From Arachidicoccus rhizosphaerae (GTDB lineage Bacteria; Bacteroidota; Bacteroidia; Chitinophagales; Chitinophagaceae): DNA of 64,000 nt. The DNA lies in contig NZ_FNQY01000021.1 of assembly GCF_900107765.1 (NCBI RefSeq), forward strand, positions 1 through 64,000, written 5' to 3'. This document shows, piece by piece, positions 18,121 to 32,294 of the stretch (the stretch's first letter is position 1; the number at the start of each line of letters is the position of its first letter). The notes under the pieces were generated by a model. That model saw nothing but the letters and a program-made list of their open reading frames with translations, did not search any database and was not told the DNA's origin. The position numbers and the translations under genes are program-made.

Positions 18121-20088
18121 TTACTTAGGCCAGCCGGGGTTTTGTACTAAATTATTATTTGTCCTTAACTCATTAATCCACAGCGGCCACAGGTAATCTC
18201 TGGGGGCTACGAAGGATTGCTGAAAAAGTGTCCTTGGCTGATAATAAGAAATATCCGAGGCCTGGTTGGTGGTCCACCCCACCACTGGCGTATTATACTC
18301 GGCCGCGGCATCTTTCCACCTTCTCAGATCCCAGTAGGAGGATCCTTCGAAGGCCATTTCAATACGTCTTTCCTGTTTGATGATGGAGCGCATACCTGTC
18401 TTGGTCTTATATTTACCCGGATTTTTTGAGAAATTGCTCCAGGAGTCCGCCACTCCCTGTAGTCCTGCCCTCATCCGGACAGAGTCCACATACCGGTAGA
18501 CTTCTGCTGTGGGCTGAGGTAAGCTTTCATTCAGCGCTTCCGCGTAAAGCAGGTAGATATCCGAAACGCGGATCTCCGGCCACTCATATTCCCTGGTATT
18601 GACACCGTTACTGCTGTAAGAAAAATTATAATCCACAAATTTCTTGATATAATACCCGGTCTGGTTCTCATAACCAATCTCATTATTGCCGCCATACTGC
18701 CCCAGTTTAGCCTCCAAAGTATAGGTATTTTCATCGTTGCCCGAAGGACTGCTCAATAAATACCAGACACCGCCGTCAAAACACAGGTCCGCATAAAACC
18801 TGTTTTCTCTGTCAAAATTCAGGCGGGCCGTCGTATAGCCTTCCTTGACATTAAAGCGCTCATCATGGGTAGCGGTCCTGAGCGTATTGATATGACTGAA
18901 ATCAAGCGTCTTATCTTCCTGAATCGGCACTCCGTTGGCTGTGTAGAATAATTCGGCCATGCGTAGCGTAGCGCTGAACTGTCCCCTGGCCCCTGAAATA
19001 TTGGAATACTGGTCTGCCAGCTTCACCATGGTTACATTTTGCAGATAATTCACCCTGGAATTAGACAATCCCCAGATTTTCTCGCTGTTCCAGCGGTCGC
19101 ATATCGCCTGGCGGATATTTAACTGAGTCAATGTAGCATCAGAGAGATTGGTCAGCGAGGTCCTGGGATAATAATACAAATGAAAGCCGGCAGTCTCAGC
19201 CGTTTCAACGGCTGCCTTACAGGCCGCCGCTGCCCGGACCCATTTCTGATCCTCCTGCTGGCTATTGAATAAGTGAACACCTTTGTTATCCACCACATTT
19301 ACATAATCCGGATTACCGTTAAACAGGGGACTTGCCGCAAGGACCAGTAATTTGGCTTTGACAGCTGCTGCAATAGGCTTGGTTACCCTTCCCAGCTCCG
19401 TACCCCGGTTTAAAATGGTCATCGGTAATAAAGTCTGGGCAGAATCCAACAGCCCTGCGATATAATTGACACAGGAGTCAAAGGGTTGCCGGTATTCTTT
19501 TACTTCGGCAGGCGTTGCAGAAATCGGCAGGTTCTTGTCATTAATGGGTATGGGGCCAAAGGAGCGCAGCAAAAGAAAATTATAATAAGCCTTTAAAAAC
19601 AGCGCTTCCCCGATCCATCTGGCTCTTTCTGTGGCCGTCAGGTCTTTCACTTTATTGGTATCCGCCACATTTTCCAAAAAGATATTACAATTGGAGATGC
19701 CCTGAAAGAGTCTGATGCCGCCATTGCCGCCGCCCCAGTAATCACAGATCACGGTGGAAGAGGTCTGAAAACCTCTGGCAATATCCCAGGCAGGTACGGA
19801 TAGGTCTCTTTTGGAGGTGGACAACCAGATTTCGTTGCCAGCCAGCATGCCTATATTGCTATTGGGATCGCCGTCATGCGGAATATAGGAATAACAGGTA
19901 AACAGATACTTCTCCGCCTCATTTCTTAAGGTAAAGGCATTATTTATAGTAGCTACATTATCCGGCACCACATCCATAAATTTCTTGCAGCCCGCGAAAA
20001 GAAAAACCAGCAACCCAGTTACCAGCCCTGCAGGTGCAAGCCGTCTTTTTATATTTATATTTATTTTTATATTTATCTTGTTTATCAT
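18121..20088 (-). CDS. SusD/RagB-family outer-membrane glycan-binding lipoprotein
   Basis: The 655-residue protein has a signal peptide ending LFAGCKKFMD (lipobox) and SusD features: FLKAYYNFLLLRSFGPIP in the N-terminal helical region and IIKQERRIEMAFEGSSYWDLRRW near the C-terminus. It is longer than many SusDs but within range. It lies 87 bases downstream of the second susC and would form the surface lid of that transporter. With the adjacent beta-galactosidase, a galactose-containing glycan is a reasonable guess. Confidence 0.95.
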   Translation of the reverse strand: MINKINIKININIKRRLAPAGLVTGLLVFLFAGCKKFMDVVPDNVATINNAFTLRNEAEKYLFTCYSYIPHDGDPNSNIGMLAGNEIWLSTSKRDLSVPAWDIARGFQTSSTVICDYWGGGNGGIRLFQGISNCNIFLENVADTNKVKDLTATERARWIGEALFLKAYYNFLLLRSFGPIPINDKNLPISATPAEVKEYRQPFDSCVNYIAGLLDSAQTLLPMTILNRGTELGRVTKPIAAAVKAKLLVLAASPLFNGNPDYVNVVDNKGVHLFNSQQEDQKWVRAAAACKAAVETAETAGFHLYYYPRTSLTNLSDATLTQLNIRQAICDRWNSEKIWGLSNSRVNYLQNVTMVKLADQYSNISGARGQFSATLRMAELFYTANGVPIQEDKTLDFSHINTLRTATHDERFNVKEGYTTARLNFDRENRFYADLCFDGGVWYLLSSPSGNDENTYTLEAKLGQYGGNNEIGYENQTGYYIKKFVDYNFSYSSNGVNTREYEWPEIRVSDIYLLYAEALNESLPQPTAEVYRYVDSVRMRAGLQGVADSWSNFSKNPGKYKTKTGMRSIIKQERRIEMAFEGSSYWDLRRWKDAAAEYNTPVVGWTTNQASDISYYQPRTLFQQSFVAPRDYLWPLWINELRTNNNLVQNPGWPK

Positions 20089-20175
20089 GACGTTTATTTT
20101 CTTTAGGATTCAATGATAGTTTGCTGTTCCCGCAGCTGATTGAATGAGCTTATTCAATCAGCTTAATCATCCAGC

Positions 20176-23100
20176 CTATTCAATATTGAAATTGATACCG
20201 ATATTATAGGTTCGCTGTATGGGATATCCCAGGCCATTGCCACCCATTTCCGGATCCCAGAGTTTAAACTTACTCCATACAAACAGGTTGTTCCCGTTGG
20301 CGTAGACCCTGGCATTTTTAAAGCCGATGGATTTAAGTCCCGGAACGCCAAAGGAATAACCGAGCTCAAGGGTTTTCATCCGCAGAAAAGTCCCGTCCTC
20401 CATCCACCAGGTAGAGGTCTGGTTGTTATTGCCGATAAAGCGGTCACTGAGCCGGGGCCAGAAAGCATAGCTGTTGCGGTTGTTTTCAGACCAGTGATCC
20501 TCGGCAACCGCTTTAAGCAGGTTGTTCTGGTAACTGCCGTTAATAACAAAGGGAGAGATATTCTCGGGGTTAATCCAGAAGGAAGAACGGGCTGAACCCT
20601 GAAAAAAAGCGCTGATATCAATTTTCTTATAACCGAAGGAGAAACCGGCGCCATAGATGATTTCGGGGGTGAGCGGGTAGCCGATCGGGACCAGGTCATT
20701 TTGATTAATGGAACCGTCACCGTTTACGTCCCGGTACTTAAGATCGCCTGCCATATATTCTCCAAAGGTCTGTGTCGGGCTGTTTTTAACTTCCGCATCG
20801 TCGATAAAAAGATGATCGGCAATATAGCCGAATACCTGGTCCACAGGATAACCCACATGGGTAAGATAGGACAGGTTATCCGGATAGATCGGCTCGTCAT
20901 AGATCAGGGTCTTGGAAGTGGCATAGGTCAGGTTGACCCGGGTCTCCAGCCAACTATGTTTACCCAGCGTGGCCTTATAGCTGGCCAGAAAGTCTATCCC
21001 TCTGTTTTCCGCTTTGCCGGTATTGGCCTGAGGGGTAGACATAAGTCCCATGGAATTGGGTATATAGCTTCTTGTCATCAGGATATTGTCGGTACTTCTT
21101 TTATAGAGTTCAATGACCATATCCAGATTTTTAAACAAAGTCAAATCTACACCCAGATTATATTGTCTGGTATGCATCCAGGTGATGCTCTCATTAGGAT
21201 ACCGGTTGATATAAATACCCGGCCTGGAATACCCGTAATCCAGCCCAAAGGTGGAGCCATAGTCATTGTCATTCATATTGACATCAGAAAGATAGAAAAA
21301 CCGGTCGTCGGAGTTGCCGATCTGGTCGTTACCTGCTACCCCATAGGTAAAGCGTAGTTTCATCTTACTGATCACCGGAAGCAGTGGGTCAAAAAAAGCT
21401 TCTTTGGAGATATTATAAGCCAGGCCGATGGAAGGGAAAAAGCCAAAACGCTTGTTCCTCGCAAACCTTTCCGAACCGTTATAGCCAAAATTAAATTCTG
21501 CCAGGTATTTATCATTATAGCCATACGTAAAGCGGCCGGAAAGTCCTTCATTTTTATGGGGCAAGGACTTTGCCAGGCTGCCGCTGTTGCCTTCTGTCTG
21601 GCTCTGCAAAAGCCCGGTCAGCATGCCGGAAACACTGTGCGGGCCCCAGTTATGGGAATAATTGAGCGTGGCCTGCGCGTAATACATGGAACTGACGTCT
21701 TTGGACGACTCGTCATAGCTCAGGTACTCCGAGCCCACCGTACCAATGGAAGAAGCGCTGCCGTCATTGAGTACATACAGATCAGAAATCGTTCTGTTAT
21801 CCAGCGACTCGGCACTGTAATAAAAGGGGTTGTAGTTCCGGTTGATGGAATAATTAGAATATCTTTTCACATAGGCCATGAAGTTGAAATTCAGGCCGGG
21901 CAGGATAAAACGAAGATCCTGCGAAGCGTCAAACTGCACGTTGATGGTGGACGCGAAGCTCTGATAATAACCGGAGACCGAATAGGCGTATGGGTTCACA
22001 TATAAGCTCTGCGTTCCGGGGATAACTGCATTACCAAATAAAGGATGATTTACATAGGGCAGATACTCCGAAGGGTAGATGGCGGGGAAGGCTACCGGGT
22101 TGGAATAGGCGGCATTATTGAATATCCTGCCACCATCGCCATTATTAGGCCCGTTATAATCATCAAACTGCGCATAGACCCTCACCGCGGCCTTGGTGGT
22201 GGAGGTGACATTCAGATCCACATTGGAGCGTACATTATAGTTTTTGAGCTTGATGTTATTATTAAAGTTATTAATCGGATTGGATTTTAAGATCCCGTTA
22301 TCCACGTTATACGTGCCGGACAGATAGTATCTGGCTACCTTACCGCCACCTGTCACGTTCAGGTTATACCGCTGGTTATAGGTGTAGGACTTGATCATGG
22401 TATGAATCCAGTCATTACTCGGGTAGAGCAACGGATTAGTACCGGCCATGGTCTGGTCTATTTTATTTTGGCTGTAAGGAACGGCTGCCAGCGGATCCCT
22501 GGTGAGCGCCGCCTCATTGGCCAGCTGCATATAGGTGATATTATCTGCAAAATTAATATGCTCGGTATTGGAATTAATGGAGTTTTCCATCCGGAAGAAA
22601 AACTTGGCAGAACCTACCATGCCGGCCTTGGTGGTAATCAACAGCACGCCGTTGGCGCCCCGGGCACCGTATACGGCTACGGCCGTGGCATCCTTGAGTA
22701 CGGAGAACTTGGAGATGTCATCGGGCTGCAGTCTTGCCAGGTCATTGGTGGAGGACTCAATACCGTCGATCAGAATCAAGGGATCCTGCTTACCGGAGCC
22801 AAATGCACTCAGTCCCCGGATAAAAAAGGAGGCGTTATCCTTGCCGGGCTCGCCGGTCCTTTGATAAGCAATCATACCGGGGATCTGTCCGGCAAACATG
22901 GTAGTCAGATTACTGGAGGGCTGACGGATCTTCTGCACATCCACGGTCGTAATGGCACTTACCATGCTCTCCTTTTTCTGGGTGCCAAAACCGACGACGA
23001 CCACGTCATCCTTCTCAGCCGCGGCCGGCTGCAAGGTAATATCTATAATCCTTTTGCTGTCCACCTGGATCTCCTGTTGCTCATAACCGACATAACTGAA

Positions 23101-23679
23101 TATGAGCCGGTCATAACCCTCCGGCATTTTTATCTGATAGACGCCCTGGGCGTCTGTGGCAGTACCCTTGGATGTGCCTTTTATCACGACACTCACGCCT
23201 TCCAGGGCATGGCCCTGATCATCGGTGACCTTCCCGGTCACGATGACTTCCCGGACCTGGACACCGGCCGCATTACCCCCTGGAGCCCGGGTGATTTTTT
23301 CCACACCGGGTTCGGCCTTTTCGTTAGCCCGAAGGATAATGGACTTGCCTTTGATGGTATAGGAAAGACTCCGGCCTTTAAGGCACTGATCCAGCGCCGT
23401 TCTGATATCTGCATTTTGCAGGTCCAGATCCAGCTTATCTGAACTGCGAATAAGCGAAGCATTATAAAGGATATTATAACCACTTTGCTTACTGATACTT
23501 TTTATCGCATCAAACAGGCTGATGTCATTTTGTCGCAGATTAATGTTCTGCGATAGCCCTTTGGCATAGACCTGCATCATTGTTAATAACAGGAGCACCG
23601 AAACCAATCGCATCCTGGATCTCAAAACGGCTAGTTCCGGCCTTTTCTTTTTGTTTTTTTTCAAGCGTTTTAATTTCAT
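20176..23679 (-). CDS. SusC/RagA-family TonB-dependent receptor with STN signalling domain
   Basis: The 1167-residue protein has a basic N-terminus and signal peptide (to about residue 44), an STN domain (DISLFDAIKSISKQSGYNIL, about 50-118), a carboxypeptidase-regulatory-like domain (VTGKVTDDQGHALEGVSVVI, about 145-230), a plug with VLKDATAVAVYGARGANG, and a barrel. The STN domain can contact the FecR anti-sigma factor encoded upstream, so this receptor both imports glycan and signals its presence. A hairpin (CCGGCAAA/TTTGCCGG, 23765-23792) lies in the leader between fecR and this gene. On its antisense strand long open frames occur but look like shadows. Confidence 0.95.
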   Translation of the reverse strand: MKLKRLKKNKKKRPELAVLRSRMRLVSVLLLLTMMQVYAKGLSQNINLRQNDISLFDAIKSISKQSGYNILYNASLIRSSDKLDLDLQNADIRTALDQCLKGRSLSYTIKGKSIILRANEKAEPGVEKITRAPGGNAAGVQVREVIVTGKVTDDQGHALEGVSVVIKGTSKGTATDAQGVYQIKMPEGYDRLIFSYVGYEQQEIQVDSKRIIDITLQPAAAEKDDVVVVGFGTQKKESMVSAITTVDVQKIRQPSSNLTTMFAGQIPGMIAYQRTGEPGKDNASFFIRGLSAFGSGKQDPLILIDGIESSTNDLARLQPDDISKFSVLKDATAVAVYGARGANGVLLITTKAGMVGSAKFFFRMENSINSNTEHINFADNITYMQLANEAALTRDPLAAVPYSQNKIDQTMAGTNPLLYPSNDWIHTMIKSYTYNQRYNLNVTGGGKVARYYLSGTYNVDNGILKSNPINNFNNNIKLKNYNVRSNVDLNVTSTTKAAVRVYAQFDDYNGPNNGDGGRIFNNAAYSNPVAFPAIYPSEYLPYVNHPLFGNAVIPGTQSLYVNPYAYSVSGYYQSFASTINVQFDASQDLRFILPGLNFNFMAYVKRYSNYSINRNYNPFYYSAESLDNRTISDLYVLNDGSASSIGTVGSEYLSYDESSKDVSSMYYAQATLNYSHNWGPHSVSGMLTGLLQSQTEGNSGSLAKSLPHKNEGLSGRFTYGYNDKYLAEFNFGYNGSERFARNKRFGFFPSIGLAYNISKEAFFDPLLPVISKMKLRFTYGVAGNDQIGNSDDRFFYLSDVNMNDNDYGSTFGLDYGYSRPGIYINRYPNESITWMHTRQYNLGVDLTLFKNLDMVIELYKRSTDNILMTRSYIPNSMGLMSTPQANTGKAENRGIDFLASYKATLGKHSWLETRVNLTYATSKTLIYDEPIYPDNLSYLTHVGYPVDQVFGYIADHLFIDDAEVKNSPTQTFGEYMAGDLKYRDVNGDGSINQNDLVPIGYPLTPEIIYGAGFSFGYKKIDISAFFQGSARSSFWINPENISPFVINGSYQNNLLKAVAEDHWSENNRNSYAFWPRLSDRFIGNNNQTSTWWMEDGTFLRMKTLELGYSFGVPGLKSIGFKNARVYANGNNLFVWSKFKLWDPEMGGNGLGYPIQRTYNIGINFNIE

Positions 23680-23824
23680 TGTGGTAATTTATTTATGCGG
23701 ATAAGAAAACCCCCGGGGGCTGTTTTTACCAAACACTGCCTACGGCTATACAAACGACTCCCTCCCGGCAAACATTTTATTATTTTTGCCGGTCAGTTGT
23801 ATTTAAACCCTATAGTTTAGGTTA

Positions 23825-24952
23825 TTACTTTACGTATAAGACACTGCCTCTGATCTCAAATTGTATTTTATTGGTTGCACTGATCATGGATAACACTTCT
23901 GAGAGAACCGTGTTCTTGGAAATGATACCATCCAGCCGGACATTTTCCACATGACGCTCATAGACGATCTGTATATTATACCACCTGGCGACTTTGGTCA
24001 AAATATCTTGCAGCGTTTCTCCGTTAAAAATAAAATAGCCGTCCTTCCAGTCTATTACCGTCTCCGTATCTACACTACGCACCTGCAACCTATCCTTTAA
24101 TATGGACTGCTTACCCGGCACTAACAGACAGCTGTCCCCGCCTCTTACGCTTTTCACTTTCAGACTACCCTGCAACAGGGTCGTTTTAACGGCTTTGTTA
24201 TCGGGGTAGGCTTCTATATCGAAGTGTGTACCCAGAACACGCACTTCCTGCCGGTCTGTAGCTACATAAAACGGATGGGCCGGGTCATGGATCACTTCAA
24301 AATAACCTTCTCCCTGTAAAAAGACCCTGCGGTCATTAAGTCTGGCAAAAGAAACCGGGAACTTCAAACTGGAGCCCGCATTCAGCCATACTTTAGTACC
24401 ATCAGGCAGTGTCAGTTTATACTGACCGCCAAGCGGTACCTTAATCGTGTTATAGGCAGTTATGGCGGGCGTACCGGCCCCGGCAGCAGGCTGCCGGGTG
24501 GCATCATACCTGACGCTGCCACTGTCCAGCTTTACAACACTGCTGCCTGACTGAGCAGCGACTCTTCCCGTGCCGGCAGCGTCCAGATTCACGGAACTGC
24601 CGTCCTCGAGTATCAGCACTGCCTTATTGCCGCCCGGGGCGACGTCCGTGGCCAGTGCAGGCCCTCTGCTTTTCTCCACGAAAAACAAAATACTGCCGGT
24701 CAGCACTATCAGGGCAGCAATAGCTGCGGCCAGCATCCGGAAAGAAACCGGTTTGCCAGCGTCTCCATTCATTCGCTGCAAAACCGCCTTTTTTACCTTT
24801 TTACCCGCCTTTTGTATGTTTGCCTCTGAAAGAGGCTGACTCTCCCGTTCGTTTAACTGCGCATACCAGGATTCCAGATAGTCCTTCTCTACCGCTGTGG
24901 CAGTACCCTTCTGGTACTTTTCTATGAGTTTTCTCAGGTCCTTGTCCTCCAT
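23825..24952 (-). CDS. FecR-family anti-sigma factor
   Basis: The 375-residue protein has a cytoplasmic N-terminal domain of about 70 residues, a membrane helix at about residues 73-93 (LAAAIAALIVLTGSILFFV), a periplasmic FecR domain (LPDGTKVWLNAGSSLKFPVSF, EVIHDPAHPFYVAT) and a C-terminal DUF4974-like domain. It would pass the signal from the STN domain of the SusC protein to the sigma factor encoded 65 bases upstream. Its order sigma-fecR-susC-susD is the standard one. Confidence 0.94.
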   Translation of the reverse strand: MEDKDLRKLIEKYQKGTATAVEKDYLESWYAQLNERESQPLSEANIQKAGKKVKKAVLQRMNGDAGKPVSFRMLAAAIAALIVLTGSILFFVEKSRGPALATDVAPGGNKAVLILEDGSSVNLDAAGTGRVAAQSGSSVVKLDSGSVRYDATRQPAAGAGTPAITAYNTIKVPLGGQYKLTLPDGTKVWLNAGSSLKFPVSFARLNDRRVFLQGEGYFEVIHDPAHPFYVATDRQEVRVLGTHFDIEAYPDNKAVKTTLLQGSLKVKSVRGGDSCLLVPGKQSILKDRLQVRSVDTETVIDWKDGYFIFNGETLQDILTKVARWYNIQIVYERHVENVRLDGIISKNTVLSEVLSMISATNKIQFEIRGSVLYVK

Positions 24953-25017
24953 GGTATGGGTCTCCGGTTATAATAACAACTTAGCTTGGTACAGTAGGGA
25001 TAAAAAGATAAAAAAAA

Positions 25018-25605
25018 TTAAGGATTAAGATGACCGGTCCATAAAATAAGCAGAATAATCACCCCAATCTTGGCTTTAAGTATTCTTAAAGAAGCTTTTA
25101 TATGATCGTTGACCGTAAATTTGGTGATCCCCAGTTGGTCGGCGATCTGCTGATGACTCAGCTGTTCCTTACGACTCATCAAAAATACCTGTCGCATCCT
25201 GGGCGAAAGTTTTTTTATTTCCGCGTCCAAAATGGCTTCCAGTTCTTTTTTCTCCAGCTGGTGTTCTGTGGAGTTCATAGGGTGAGCGGCGGCAAATCGT
25301 TTAAAATCATTTTCATACTGGACAATTACCTGGCGGTGTTTTATTAGGTTCAGCACTTTATTGCGGGCAGCAGTAAAAAGATATCCCGCTATATTAGTAC
25401 AGGCAATCTCATTTCGTCTTTCCCATAGTTTAATAAATATATCCTGTACCACATCCTCCGCCTCAGAAATATCCCGGATTCTTTGATAAACATGGCTGAT
25501 GAGCAGGCCATTATAACGATCAAACAGTACTTCAAAAGCCGCCTGATCGTCATTTTTTATTTGCTCCATCAGGGTATGATCGTCATAAGCTTGCAGTATT
25601 CGCAT
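25018..25605 (-). CDS. ECF-type RNA polymerase sigma factor (SusC/D locus)
   Basis: The 195-residue protein shows region 2 (AFEVLFDRYNGLLI, SEAEDVVQDIFIKLWERR) and region 4 (MRQVFLMSRKEQLSHQQIADQLGI) of ECF sigma factors. It ends in a hydrophobic tail (IGVIILLILWTGHL) often seen in Bacteroidota SusC/D-linked members. It would activate the downstream glycan operon when released by the FecR protein. Confidence 0.94.
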   Translation of the reverse strand: MRILQAYDDHTLMEQIKNDDQAAFEVLFDRYNGLLISHVYQRIRDISEAEDVVQDIFIKLWERRNEIACTNIAGYLFTAARNKVLNLIKHRQVIVQYENDFKRFAAAHPMNSTEHQLEKKELEAILDAEIKKLSPRMRQVFLMSRKEQLSHQQIADQLGITKFTVNDHIKASLRILKAKIGVIILLILWTGHLNP

Positions 25606-29730
<4,125 letters not shown>

Positions 29731-29858
29731 CCTTTTTAAGGAGCTGAATGACCGGCAAGTCTGAGGCGTATATGTCTTCCCGTTAAAGACGGTAAGTTGA
29801 CTCAGCTTAATATGGCTGCAGCCCTCTGAAATCCGGGTAAAGCAGCCTAACCAATCAT

Positions 29859-29894
29859 GGACGGACCCTATGCTCCTCAGGTCCGTCCTTTTTT
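29859..29894 (+). terminator. Rho-independent terminator after beta-galactosidase
   Basis: GGACGGACC and GGTCCGTCC form a perfect 9-bp stem with an 11-base loop, followed by six T. It lies 128 bases after the beta-galactosidase stop codon. Confidence 0.9.
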
Positions 29895-30358
29895 ATGCTG
29901 CATACATATTATGAAGGTAAGACAACTCAATACGGGTCTATGCCTGGACAGGATACATTCAATTGATATAAAGGGAATCCGGCAGTATATTAAATCTTAT
30001 TACTTATCACCAAGGGAAAGCTCTTTTTCGACCGTGTTTTTGTAAGAATCTGTACCACTACCTATGCCTGGCAGGCAAAAGCAAGGCACAATACATACTG
30101 AATGGCGGTATGGAACCACCGCATATCTGAATGACTAAACCAGAAAATTAATATCCATTTAAAAGTAAGCCATTGCCAAAACATCATAAAGTAAAATCAG
30201 GGTTAGCCCGTTACAAAAGAATTCATATGTGCGAAGCCCACTGGTCTTTTGCACGCTATATACCCTAATTCACCCACTGCAAATTTTAAAAACATGATTA
30301 GCTAGTTCATTCTATAATCTGGGCAGGAATAAGATTTAATATTTGAGACAAAACCGGC

Positions 30359-30477
30359 TGTCCGGGAAATTCCTTAGATTTGCTCATGGTAAAATTGGTT
30401 TGTAGTTATCTCAAATTTACCAAATTTTGGGGTGGTTTTTCTAAATCACCCCTTTTTTCTTAAATTTTACCCGGACA
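30359..30477. mobile_element. MITE-like 119-bp element with terminal inverted repeats
   Basis: TGTCCGGG (30359-30366) and CCCGGACA (30470-30477) are perfect 8-base terminal inverted repeats, and similarity continues inward (GAAATT against TAAAATT on the other strand). No coding sequence lies between, and no obvious target-site duplication flanks it. It may be a miniature element or the joined ends of a deleted insertion sequence. Confidence 0.45.
30429..30458 (+). terminator. Hairpin with T-run inside the MITE-like element
   Basis: GGGGTG and CACCCC pair around a 12-base loop and are followed by six T. It would act as a terminator for plus-strand transcripts; there is no gene directly before it. 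Confidence 0.55.
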
Positions 30478-30650
30478 ATAGTGATAAGAAAAGTATGCTA
30501 ATAAATAGGCTACGTTCGACCATGGAGGCCCGCAAAGTTCATCTAAAGTCTAAATTGCAATCTAAACCGGATATAAATCACAATTTTATCACTTGAGGAG
30601 TACACGAATTAATTTTCATATAAGGCAGAACATCAAATAAAAGAGCCATT

Positions 30651-32177
30651 TTACAATTCTTCTGTTTTATAATCATTCACTGTACGTTGCGCTGAGGAAA
30701 AAGAAATCCCGACCGCTATTTTCTTTCTTAAATCGGACTCGTAAGGCTTTAAATATCCTTTATTCTTAATTTGATGCAGGGCATCCTCAGCGGTACCATT
30801 CAGCTTTAGTTCCATAACGTATATATAGAGCTCTGTTTTGACAAGAATATCGCATCTGCCCGTGGCACTATGAACCTCAGTATATACATCTACTCCGCTC
30901 AGTTTGAAGGTTAAATAGGTGAGGATATGAAAAATAGATTCAGTATCTCCCTTCCAATGGTCATAGGCTATTGATGAAGTCAACGCATTCAATTGGTTAA
31001 CCACTCCTTCTATATCAAATCCTCTAAGGCTCCTGTTTAACTTCTTGATTAACTGTAGAGTATCGCCTCCTGAGGTATTCCTATATGTACTAAGCAGGCC
31101 CCCTAAAAAACTAGACTTAACTTCCTTATTTGGAAAACCTAATTTATAGAGTTGACGGTCCGAGGAAATTTTTTTAATCGTCAGGTAACCCGTTTGAAAG
31201 AGTAGAGAACCAGGGTCGGGATTATCTGTATTAAAACTAGATAAATCCTGGCTGCTGGCCTCAATATCTTCCACATTGTAAATCGAATGCATTTTTAGTT
31301 GCTTCAACAAAAAAGTTGGAGTTCCAGTTTCAAACCAGAAATTCTGAAATATTTGATACTTCATGAATTTTAGTAATGAAAATGGATTATAAACCCAGGT
31401 GTTCATATTCCACGTATAACCATCATACCAGTCCTTGATCTGGGTAAGAATATTTGGGTTGCTCTTTTGCAGATCATCAATTTCTTCTGCAAAATTTTCT
31501 TCCAGCTCCTTTTGTGTGATCCCTATAATTCCGCCATATTGAGGTATTAAGCTAATGTTGTCCAAATTATTTAGATCGGAGAAAATACTTACTTTGCTAA
31601 ATTGGCTCACACCTGTAATCAGTAAAAAACGAATATACCCATCACTTGGTTTTAAGACAGAATAAAAACTCTTCATAATGGAGCGGTTTGCTTCCAATAG
31701 ATCCAGATCATCCATAAAATCAATAATAGGCTTATCATATTCATCGATCAGGATAACTACTTTGCCATTTAAAGAGGCCTTTTCTATCAATTCCCTAAAC
31801 ATTAGGTCATATTCCTTCCTGTGAAGCGAAATACCTAACCTATTCGCATTATCTTCCAATGCCCCTATAATAGCATTTTCCAAGCCTCTTGTCCTAAGGC
31901 CAATATTAGCAAAATCAAAATGAATTACCGGGTTTGTTTTCGCCCAGTCCCACTTCTCGTGTACCCAAAGGCCCTCAAAAAGTTTTTGGTTTCCGCTGAA
32001 AAGTTCGTCAATTGTATCCACTAAAAGGCTTTTGCCAAAGCGCCTGGGACGACTCAAAAAATAATACTTACCAGTATTTACCATTTGATAAATATCCTCG
32101 GTCTTATCTATGTAAACATAGCCTCCTTCTCGGATTTCCCGAAAACTTTGCATTCCAAGTGGATAAATTCTGGGCAT
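30651..32177 (-). CDS. AAA-ATPase-like / PD-(D/E)XK nuclease family protein
   Basis: The 508-residue protein begins [23 protein letters not shown], the characteristic opening of the AAA-ATPase_like family (PF09820 type). A P-loop-like [13 protein letters not shown] (about residues 43-55) and Walker B-like VVILIDEYDKPIIDF (about 140-154) follow. The C-terminal part has a PD-(D/E)XK-type nuclease core (GVDVYTEVHSATGRCDILVKTELYIYVMELKLNG, with Asp and the E-x-K pair). Such proteins are numerous in Bacteroidota; their role is unknown, and mobile-element control or defence has been suggested. It is intact, unlike its paralogue at 7992-9519, and is monocistronic. Confidence 0.9.
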   Translation of the reverse strand: MPRIYPLGMQSFREIREGGYVYIDKTEDIYQMVNTGKYYFLSRPRRFGKSLLVDTIDELFSGNQKLFEGLWVHEKWDWAKTNPVIHFDFANIGLRTRGLENAIIGALEDNANRLGISLHRKEYDLMFRELIEKASLNGKVVILIDEYDKPIIDFMDDLDLLEANRSIMKSFYSVLKPSDGYIRFLLITGVSQFSKVSIFSDLNNLDNISLIPQYGGIIGITQKELEENFAEEIDDLQKSNPNILTQIKDWYDGYTWNMNTWVYNPFSLLKFMKYQIFQNFWFETGTPTFLLKQLKMHSIYNVEDIEASSQDLSSFNTDNPDPGSLLFQTGYLTIKKISSDRQLYKLGFPNKEVKSSFLGGLLSTYRNTSGGDTLQLIKKLNRSLRGFDIEGVVNQLNALTSSIAYDHWKGDTESIFHILTYLTFKLSGVDVYTEVHSATGRCDILVKTELYIYVMELKLNGTAEDALHQIKNKGYLKPYESDLRKKIAVGISFSSAQRTVNDYKTEEL

Positions 32178-32294
32178 ATAGCAAATATACGAATATTTAT
32201 AGTAATCCGAAGGGGTAAAAAGCTAAATTAATTCCAATAAGAGCCTTTAAGTTACGAGTAAAAATATTATCTCAAACTGGACTGAACTTGAAAA

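Larger units (their letters stand above)
29895..30650. other. Intergenic region of about 756 bases with a MITE-like element
   Basis: No gene is supported; a 62-codon frame from 29857 runs through the terminator and is not credible. The stretch contains the short inverted-repeat element at 30359-30477 and its internal hairpin, listed separately. Confidence 0.45.

Noticed and set aside
22402-23442. Long plus-strand frame of 346 codons inside the second susC
   Set aside because: It is antisense to the plug and STN regions of SusC, has no recognisable domain, and occurs with many similar frames in this GC-richer gene.
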